Part shown: one piece after another, positions 57,365 through 64,000 of the stretch
Numbering within the stretch: position 1 is the stretch's first letter
Layout: each line of letters starts with the position of its first letter
Assembly: GCA_013407085.1 (NCBI GenBank)
Contig: JACCGJ010001390.1
Coordinates: 78,054 to 142,053 of the forward strand
From: Atriophallophorus winterbourni
Lineage: Eukaryota; Platyhelminthes; Trematoda; Plagiorchiida; Microphallidae
Direction of reading: 5' to 3'
Length of the DNA stretch: 64,000 nt
The notes under the pieces: generated by a model
Told to the model about the DNA's origin: nothing
Database searches by the model: none
What the model saw: only the letters and a program-made list of their open reading frames with translations
Translations under genes and position numbers: made by a program

Positions 57365-57920
57365 TTTCACCATAAATCTTGAGTCTTGAATCTCCCTAAC
57401 TCGTGGGGCTAATCTCAATTGCTCTGCAAATCCACTTGACAGTAAGAGATGGGGATGTAAGCACAACGATATACTTTACAATGTCATTTTCTGTTGGAAG
57501 GTTATCCGAAATATTTAACATACTTTGAACATGCCCTAACATTCCTTGAAAATACATTAGTTCGGCTATGTATTGGTTCAAGTTTTCAGCAGTAGTGCTG
57601 GAAAGCGATTCAATCCTTTGGTTTTTTCACCATCAATTAGGATGTCTACTGTTCTTAGTTCCGATGTATAGCCGATGCTACTCCCATAAAACGACCGCAA
57701 CTGAATAGCGTACATTTCCTGCCTGATAAATCTGGGCTGCATGTCACGAACTTGACTGGACAGAAACTGCTTGAGTTCGGCTGGGAGATTATGCCACACC
57801 CAACAAATCCTCCTTACATTGCCCCACATGAATACCACGCTGTCCTTATACGAATATCCTGTGGTGTTGTACAGCTACGAGCTTTTTCATACCATAAATT
57901 CTTGAATCTTGAATCTGTTT
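57365..57920 (-). repeat. paired AAGATTCAAGA-type ends enclosing an unassigned open region
   Basis: Reverse-strand strings GATTCAAGACTCAAGATTTATG (57,368-57,389, read as two parts) and GATTCAAGATTCAAGAATTT (57,892-57,911) mark two similar element ends about 520 bp apart. Between them, minus-strand frames at 57,578-57,838 and 57,396-57,581 are open in succession. VWHNLPAELKQFL near 57,770 resembles the WNSLPAEL end of a LINE ORF2, but what follows does not. Probable mobile-element debris. Confidence 0.35.
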
Positions 57921-59170
57921 CGCTCCACGCAGAATGTTTTCTCAGGCAAACAATTCACTGATGATGCCTCAGTAAATAGAGCACTTTAAAAATTTCCAAC
58001 TATAAAACGATACAGTTTTACGCAGAAAGTATGTATACATTACCAAATCGATGGAAGAAAGTATATGAACATCATGGAATAAATTCCGAAAACTTTTGCA
58101 CCAACCTAATTGTTCAGACGATTATTCTACCATAGTATCTTGTATATTATTAAATATTTTCTGTTATCATCCTAGAAGCAAGACTAAGCAACAAAGCAAA
58201 AATAGGTCTAGCAGCGTGTAAGCAAACTCATATCCTTGTTTGACATCTCAACGAATTTAAAAAGCTTCAAAATGAAACGGTTGATGTTATGAGAGCTCTT
58301 CGTGCTAAAGTAGAAATTCAACGAGTTAAATCAGTCTTGGAGGACCGCTTATTAGTTCCTGTATTTTTAGGAGCACCATCCTTCGTAATTATCAGAAAGC
58401 CTTCATTGAATTGATAAGAACAACTTTTGGTGGCACGCGCTATTCAGGACTATTCTCTTGAAGCTGCCTCAGGCAGAATTTTATGCTCACGGGCGATCTT
58501 CCGAAGTAAACTATAGCGGGTATTCTCTGTAGCAACATACGTAAAACTTTGGAAAACATTAAAATATCACATTCAGAAAGGAGATTCTTAGGTAATTTTT
58601 GCAGCTGTCTCTTTCGCACTTATTCTTGAATCGACTGTAATTTCATTATAACATATCTATTGCGGATAAGGCTCCTACTAAAATCGGAGAAGCAATCCAT
58701 GATGTTGCTATTTTGAAGTTTTCATGCCGTGTATGATGAGCTCTGGTTGGATCAGCTGGCGCTAGGATTCTTTCCTCACTCAAGTTTACGAGAAATATTT
58801 AGGTGGTAGATATTTGGCATGTTGAAAATACATGCTAGCCCTATAGTAAAGAAGAGAGAAGTACTCGATCACTCTATCCATCCTCTGCGTTTCGCTGACA
58901 ACTGGGTTACTAGATAGTGACATAATGTGACCTTTTTAAGCTTGTTCAGCCCAACGGATCTCTAGATGCCGCCATACATGCCGTGATATTTGGCAGTCCC
59001 ATTTATGTAAGTTATAGAACGACCTATGGTAAAAATGTTGCTTCTAGATAGCTATCTCTCGATGACCACAATAACTTTGGGATAAATAAAGAGCGTGGGA
59101 TGTAGCAAAGATTTTACATGAAAAGTAGTTATAGTTGCGATCAAATCTAGCTTTGAATCAGAAAGCTTGA
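57921..59170. other. no gene recognised
   Basis: A short open stretch near 58,260-58,410 (NETVDVMRALRAKVEIQRVK then SVLEDRLLVPVFLG) is protein-like but isolated. The rest is noncoding. Confidence 0.35.
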
Positions 59171-59174
59171 GAAT

Positions 59175-59305
59175 GCGATTATAACAACGAACTGTGGCTT
59201 CCAGTATAACTTTCTTTGCTGCATTTCCGTTGTTTCAAAGCTCACTGAACCTAATCTTACTGTCCCCACCTGATGACCGCAAGCAGTCAGTAAACTGTTG
59301 TGACT
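59175..59305 (+). repeat. HR (hammerhead) repeat, subfamily 2, inactive
   Basis: AACAACGAACTGTGGC, CCAGTATAACTTTC, TTTCAAAGCTCACTGAACC, TAATCTTACTGTCCCCACC, then CTGATGA (59,270-59,276). Downstream, stem II and GAAA have decayed (CCGCAAGCAGTCAGTAAAC). A further scrap of the same family (CACTGTTTTAAGGCTCACAG) lies at 59,454-59,476. Confidence 0.65.
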
Positions 59306-60111
59306 TGTTATTGCGGAGGATGTAAGCAGTCTTAAAGCTGGTCTTCGTCATTGAAGTGATCGGTTGACTTAGGTCTACTGTGCGGATCGGGTATCAAAAA
59401 TTTGGCTCTGCTTAACAATGACTTACAAATATAACAATTATTACTTCATTTTCACTGTTTTAAGGCTCACAGAAACTAATCTCACTTAGCAATAGAGGAG
59501 AATATTCGTAGCTCAGGATGCGAATGGTGTTCAACTTGTGTTCGCCGTGCTTGCGTAGTTATTGTTGGAGAAATTAGAATCAGACGCACTCTGAAAGCAT
59601 ATTCAACATATCTCGAAAATTGCAGCTCAGGTACCCGCATAAACGCTTCGCAACCACTTTTATATGTTCATGTATTATTATTTCAGTATATGATCACATT
59701 ATTTTATAATTATGGAACAAATGTGCAAAATGCATAAAACAATTCTGCAATGAGTTATAATTACAAGTTTTTCAAAATATTAATTATATTAAATGAAATA
59801 ATTTCATTGTGTGTTATGAAGATATAGGTAAAAGTACGTTACTAAATACTGACAGTAACTCCAGTTACCACCTCAAAATATAATGGAAAATATATACATA
59901 AAACATAAAAATTAATCACGTATTTTATTTAAGCCATAATTAAGCAGAATAACACAAAAATATCATATATATACATATCCAATTACCGTAGACAAAGGGT
60001 TAAACTGACATTACGAGCGGTCTCGCGCTTATTGCACTTACCGGGTGGAATTGTACGATCATAATCGGCATTCCTCTATTTGTTGAACTCAAATAAAAAT
60101 TCGTGAGAAAT
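59306..60111. other. no gene recognised
   Basis: AT-rich DNA upstream of the second CS-domain gene, with only the HR scrap near 59,460. Confidence 0.45.
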
Positions 60112-60488
60112 CACGTGAAACACGCTGACCAATCGGACATTCGATATGAAAATTCAGCAGAATCAAACGACGTTATCACACAACGTATTCCTTTAGTCAA
60201 TAGTAAGTCATTTTCATTCTGTGGATCAGAATGAAGTTTATTTTATGGGAAAATTGAATCAATTTTTCACAATTATCAACTGAAGCTTTCGGAACTAAAA
60301 AATCGCTATATGGTTTTATGGAACAGTTTTGACAACAAAAATAAGAACTAAATCGAATCATACTGCTGTGCGTCACATCAACTTCTCAGTGAAACGCTCA
60401 CGTGCAAACTGAACAGTTTGTCAATCACGTGTTGACACGATAGGCCCCATGTGACCAATCATTTCACCTCAGTTTGCAGCTGATTTAA
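60112..60488 (+). promoter_or_regulatory. E-box and CCAAT-rich upstream region of paralogue 2
   Basis: Three CACGTG E-boxes (60,112-60,117; 60,399-60,404; 60,426-60,431) and two CCAAT strings (60,129-60,133; 60,455-60,459) lie within 420 bp of the start codon. In AT-rich DNA this clustering stands out. Promoter function is inferred from motifs and position only. A possible splice acceptor (CATTTTCAG ending at 60,514) would also allow a noncoding first exon. Confidence 0.35.
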
Positions 60489-60530
60489 AGGTCACACATT
60501 GCGCGCATTTTCAGTTTCAAACTTCTAGCC

Positions 60531-60932
60531 ATGCGTGCAGTTTGCGGAGTGACACCGAAATACGCCATTAGAGAGTCGGACAATTTTAACATGATTGAAA
60601 TCGATGTAGAAATCCCTGGTTTGCGTGGATTTGAGCACACTGAATGGCAACCGATTCTTTTCCTCATTCAAGATGTTGCCTGCAACGCCCATATTGGATT
60701 TGAAGCTTTCGAAACAGGATTCTTGTTGAATGTGGTTGGACGGGAGGGTGAATTGAAAAATCAATCATATTCCCTTCATGTGATGAACCTACCAGGTGAA
60801 TTAAATGTCGAGCGCTGTCGCTTCACAGTTCAAACAGATGGGATAAAAATTTATCTATCTAAAAGAAAGGCAACGTCGTGGATGGAGAATTTGCACAGAA
60901 AAATTGCGATTTGCTCTAGCACCGTCGCATGA
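60531..60932 (+). CDS. CacyBP-like single CS-domain protein (paralogue 2)
   Basis: Intronless ORF of 133 codons. The nearest upstream in-frame stop is TAA at 60,486-60,488 and the chosen ATG is the first Met after it. YAIRESDNFNMIEIDVEIPG (11-30) matches the CacyBP CS-domain entry (Y-x-x-x-x-S-D-x-F followed by the first strand). Later come GFLLNVVG (63-70), SYSLHVMNLPGELNVERCRF (79-98), GIKIYLSKRK (104-113) and TSWMENL (115-121), with the Trp typical of the CacyBP CS end. Paralogue 1 lacks that Trp. By eye about 30 percent of residues are identical between the two proteins, and both have the same long loop (31-58 here). No SIP dimerisation or SGS region is present. The expected role is a protein-protein adaptor or Hsp90-cochaperone-like module in cytoplasm or nucleus. 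It is flanked by repeats on both sides. Confidence 0.78.
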   Translation: MRAVCGVTPKYAIRESDNFNMIEIDVEIPGLRGFEHTEWQPILFLIQDVACNAHIGFEAFETGFLLNVVGREGELKNQSYSLHVMNLPGELNVERCRFTVQTDGIKIYLSKRKATSWMENLHRKIAICSSTVA

Positions 60933-61258
60933 ACTAACATTGTATGCACTTTATCATTGCAGAAAGAACATGAAGTATCTGTTCGAATTTTTATCCTAAT
61001 TTAAGCGACATGGATATAAACCAGCTTTATCGAAACGATACTATCAAGAGTGTATCTGAAAATTGTTCGAAAGATAATGACAAAAATTGTTAAATGCTTC
61101 AGATCACAAGTAAAGAGATTCTCTACCAAATCGAAGATCATTATTCGTTTCATTTCAGCCTCGGTAATATTTCATGCACCTTATTTTAAAACATACAAAC
61201 ATGAAGACGTAATTGTTGTTAAATTTGTTTTGAATTTCATTTCGTAGTAATATTCTAA

Positions 61259-61264
61259 AATAAA
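61259..61264 (+). terminator. candidate polyadenylation signal of paralogue 2
   Basis: AATAAA lies about 330 bp after the stop, the first canonical signal I see downstream. The intervening region has no other gene feature. Confidence 0.35.
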
Positions 61265-61361
61265 TTCTGAATCAATGGGTTGGAGCCCCTATGGCAATGC
61301 ATGATTATTAAAACACAAATTTTACCAGATTAAAGGCGAGAATAAGAAAATCCAAATTCAT

Positions 61362-61450
61362 TATTAATTAATTAATTAATATTGTTAACAAAGTTATACT
61401 CAAATGCTACTGTTAAATAGAATCACAAAGTAATTCTTTGTCACGCGCTC
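61362..61450 (-). repeat. TTAA microsatellite and HR repeat 5' half
   Basis: A (TTAA)n run at 61,364-61,380 adjoins a reverse HR fragment: GAATTACTTTGTGATTC (starting hairpin), then TTTAACAGTAGCATTTGAGT and ATAAC. The cleavage-site segment between the two is deleted. Confidence 0.6.
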
Positions 61451-61899
61451 AGGATTCTTCTTGGAAAACCAAGATATGCAATGCGTGATCGATAAACGTC
61501 ATTCGTTCCCTGTCCCTTTAAAAGGTAATCAATCGTAATTTCCTCGTGGTTCTAAAACGTTTCTCTGACTCATAGACTCTACACACCAACATCTGCGTTG
61601 TTTTTACTCGATAGGAAAGTAGAGTTATTTTTCGTGCGCTTTGAGCCAGTGAATACAGAATTAGAAAAAGTTGTGAACCGATAAACAAGCGATCTAAAAT
61701 TATGACGACTAACAATAATATCGGAGCAGGTTCGCATGAATCAAGTGACGTGTTTTATATGGTGGTCTATTTACCCCTCATTTTCTGATCGTTTGCACTC
61801 AGCAAAGTAAGTCCGCAAACTCCACTAATTTCTAAACACAATTGTCGTGATCTACTTGAACACTTAAAATTCTAATTTTTCATTGGCATTTATTCATCC

Positions 61900-62160
61900 A
61901 CACCGAATGACTACTGCATGATACTTCTGGGTATGCTGCGACGGATTTCTAGAACAGTCCGCAGGGAAACCTACATAATTCCAACCATGGAACACGCATC
62001 GCAATCTTGGACTCCCTGGCTTAAAATAGCATATCGTACTGCTTCATATAAATTACCAGTGTGCAACCAAACTCGTAAATGGTTTCCAGAAACTAACGTA
62101 CGAGAAACGGATGCAACAGCTAAGCCTCCCAAACCCACTTCAAAGAACCCTTAGAGTCAT
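61900..62160 (+). mobile_element. CR1-type LINE C-terminal fragment
   Basis: LLGMLRRISRTVRRETYIIP and TMEHASQSWTPWLK (61,921-62,028) correspond to the segment RIFGRFSRE...Y-I-x-P-x-M-E-x-x-x-Q-A-W-x-P-W-L of sister copies. After a frameshift, QRTLRVI-like codons follow. The strand is opposite to the adjoining LINE at 62.19 kb, so these are separate insertions or one rearranged by inversion. Confidence 0.75.
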
Positions 62161-62189
62161 AATTACACATCACTTATTAAACCATGTAT

Positions 62190-63455
62190 TCAAACACCCT
62201 GAGTCGAGCGACAAACGTGAATGCAAGCACTTCTATCCAACTCCTTCGTCCAGTCGTCTAATGCTATGAGAAGATTTGTGAGACAAGAGCGATGAGATTG
62301 AAATGCATGATGCGCTGGCGAAAACAAATTACGCAATCCAAAGTGTGCAACCATTCTTTCCAAGACTATACGTTTCATGACCTTACTCATAACAGGTAAT
62401 AGAGTGACGGGACGATAATTTGCAGCGTCGGATCAGCAGCCTCCTTTGAAGATAGGTGTAATCACGCCGGACTTCCAATCTTTCGGTACCACTCCCTTAG
62501 GCATCGAACGGTTAAACAGGATGGAAAGTGGTTCACAAAGCTGACGATGACAAAACCTGAGCACATCTGGGGTGATGCCTTTCGCATCTTGGAATTTTCT
62601 TACATTTGGTTTGAGCAATTGACTTGCGACAATCTCTGGATTTATCAAAATTTCGACCAATATTTCGATTCCTGAGTAGACTGAATACTACAACGTTCCA
62701 CTGAAACCTTTGACACGAACACTTGAGAGTAATAAATTGCGAGAGAATTTGCGGTTTCCAACGCGGTCTGCAAAAACACCTGGTTCAACTTTAGCGTTCG
62801 CGTTCATGATTTTGTATAGTAATTTTGGGCTGCGTTACAATTTTGACAGCAGAATCAGTTGGTGAGGTTCCCAATCCTCTTGAATAAGTAAAGTCAGTTT
62901 GTTGCATAACATATGGAATCCGATCGCTTCGACAGATTGTACTTCCGATACTAACACCAAATTCAAGACGAAGGGGTGGTCGGAACCTCTTCGCCGAGTG
63001 CCTTCGCGAACATGTTTGTATAAAAGAACTGAATCTGGTATTTCTCTAAATCGGTATTCGAGCGTTTGTGGGGAGTGATCGTCCCTGAAATAAATGGAAG
63101 ACCGGTTAAATCACCCACAATAAGTATTGTTGTTTGCTGGGTGGTAAGCAAGCGCTGCAGCACTTGGATCAAGCTATCGTTATACGATTCTGCAGATGAA
63201 TGTGACCGGTAGACCACACGAATCATGCAAACTTCACCAGACATCAGCGTTAAAGCATACTAAATTGTATCCTCGAGTGTGAATTCTGTGTTGTTTATTG
63301 GACGTCACTGGAGGCGATTATGATAATAAAGAACGACAACAACAACACTTCTCTTTAGATCGTTTCCTATCAAATTCATATTGGGAAAACATATCTCCGT
63401 CTCAATCAATTAGAAAGAATCCCAAGTTTCTGTAATGACGATAATGCCTGGTAAG
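62190..63455 (-). mobile_element. CR1-type LINE, endonuclease to early RT
   Basis: From the minus strand, IIVITETWDSF (about 63,440) is the start motif of the endonuclease. MIRVVYRSHSSAESYNDSLI and TTILIVGDLTGLPF (GDFNLP altered) follow near 63,120. The linker and RT have DAKGITPDVLRFCHRQLCEP, MPKGVVPKDWKSGVITPIFK, GG, then SKVMKRIVLERMVAHFGL, PAHHAFQSHRSCLTNLL and ALDDWTKELDR. It ends before the RT catalytic core at about 62,190. Confidence 0.85.
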
Positions 63456-64000
63456 TGGTGCTGATATTCTTTTCAAACAAAATGAACTGTTAAGCTTATC
63501 CCGACAACTTGCCTGTAATCTCTACGATTGATCAGCTATCTTCCGTATGATGTGCTTTTGATTAAACGAGTCTGAAGTCATGAAGCGCAACGTGATATCC
63601 GTCTGGCACGTGAGCAGTTTCGAATGAGCAAATACTATGATTGAATTTTGTTGCTGCACAAACTGTTAAATCTTCTCGTTAATTTACCAATTTAAATAAT
63701 AAAGATTGCATGCTGTTTATTTTATTTACACAGTGTTTGATTTCACAAGCGAAATTAAATAGATGAAAGCTGAAACGTAGACGATATGCTGTAGCGAGCC
63801 CTTTGCTTGCATGATAGTTTTGCCACGCTAACTTCGATGCAATTTGCTATCACCTACATTCTAAAGCTGGTCATGGTGACAAAGTTAGGAAAAGGTAATT
63901 CACTTCGGGTGTTTCACCGCAGGAGACGGAGGTTCACTGTTGTTGCTTTTGGCATCCTTCGACGATGTGCATCTGGAGCGCGTTGATTTCTTTGTCTGCG
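63456..64000. other. no gene recognised
   Basis: No supported coding region or repeat to the window end. Confidence 0.4.

Noticed and set aside
57396..57838. A gag-like or cellular gene
   Set aside because: Only the WHNLPAEL string is interpretable, as a LINE-type end. The remaining frames match nothing I can name and lie between two similar repeat ends.
1..64000. CRISPR array, bacterial operon or integrated virus genome
   Set aside because: No regularly spaced short repeats with unique spacers, no ribosome-binding-site-led gene strings and no capsid, envelope or integrase cassette seen. All reverse transcriptases belong to LINE or Penelope-like elements.

Overview
The window is AT-rich, intron-poor and crowded with decayed retroelements. 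It reads as nuclear DNA of an invertebrate metazoan, most likely a flatworm (trematode-like). The basis is the mix of CR1/jockey-type LINEs, RTE LINEs and a GIY-YIG Penelope-like element, plus a dispersed repeat that carries hammerhead-ribozyme cores, a combination familiar from schistosomes and their relatives. The species is inferred and not proven. No bacterial gene, operon or CRISPR array is visible, and I recognised no rRNA or tRNA gene.

Only two compact complete genes are convincing: 37,988-38,383 and 60,531-60,932, both on the + strand. Each is an intronless ORF of about 130 codons with an in-frame stop just upstream. Each encodes a single CS (p23-like) domain of the calcyclin-binding-protein (CacyBP/SIP) type, without the SIP dimerisation or SGS domains. 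They align with each other along nearly their whole length, including an unusual long loop after the first IPG motif, so they are diverged paralogues about 22 kb apart. A third possible gene is represented by three candidate exons (2,958-3,068; 7,193-7,328; 13,226-13,482) whose splice phases are mutually compatible and which would encode the end of a membrane protein. Its identity is unknown.

Layout. 1-1.2 kb: tandem hammerhead repeat. 1.2-13.5 kb: candidate membrane-protein exons with minus-strand LINE fragments between them, the largest at 8.0-10.6 kb. 13.5-18.9 kb: mostly featureless, with a LINE tail at 16.7 kb. 18.95-20.6 kb: degenerate Penelope-like element. 20.6-25.9 kb: mostly featureless, with an AT-only block at 24.2 kb. 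25.9-34.4 kb: plus-strand LINEs end to end, one with a multiplied 3' untranslated module. 34.4-40 kb: a second dispersed repeat family (R2), an imperfect direct duplication at 36.1-36.5 kb, the first CS gene and an RTE fragment. 40.9-48.1 kb: LINE fragments, one interrupted by a hammerhead repeat. 48.1-55.1 kb: two RTE elements on either side of a 1,000-N assembly gap, the second split by a 5'-truncated minus-strand LINE. 55-60 kb: repeat debris. 60.1-61.3 kb: the second CS gene with an E-box-rich upstream region. 61.3-63.5 kb: LINE fragments in opposite orientations.

None of the retroelements has an intact ORF. They therefore act here as an insertion history. The clearest order is RTE first and LINE into RTE later (50-55 kb); LINE first and hammerhead repeat into LINE later (41.2 kb); and LINE first and truncated RTE into LINE later (48.15 kb).
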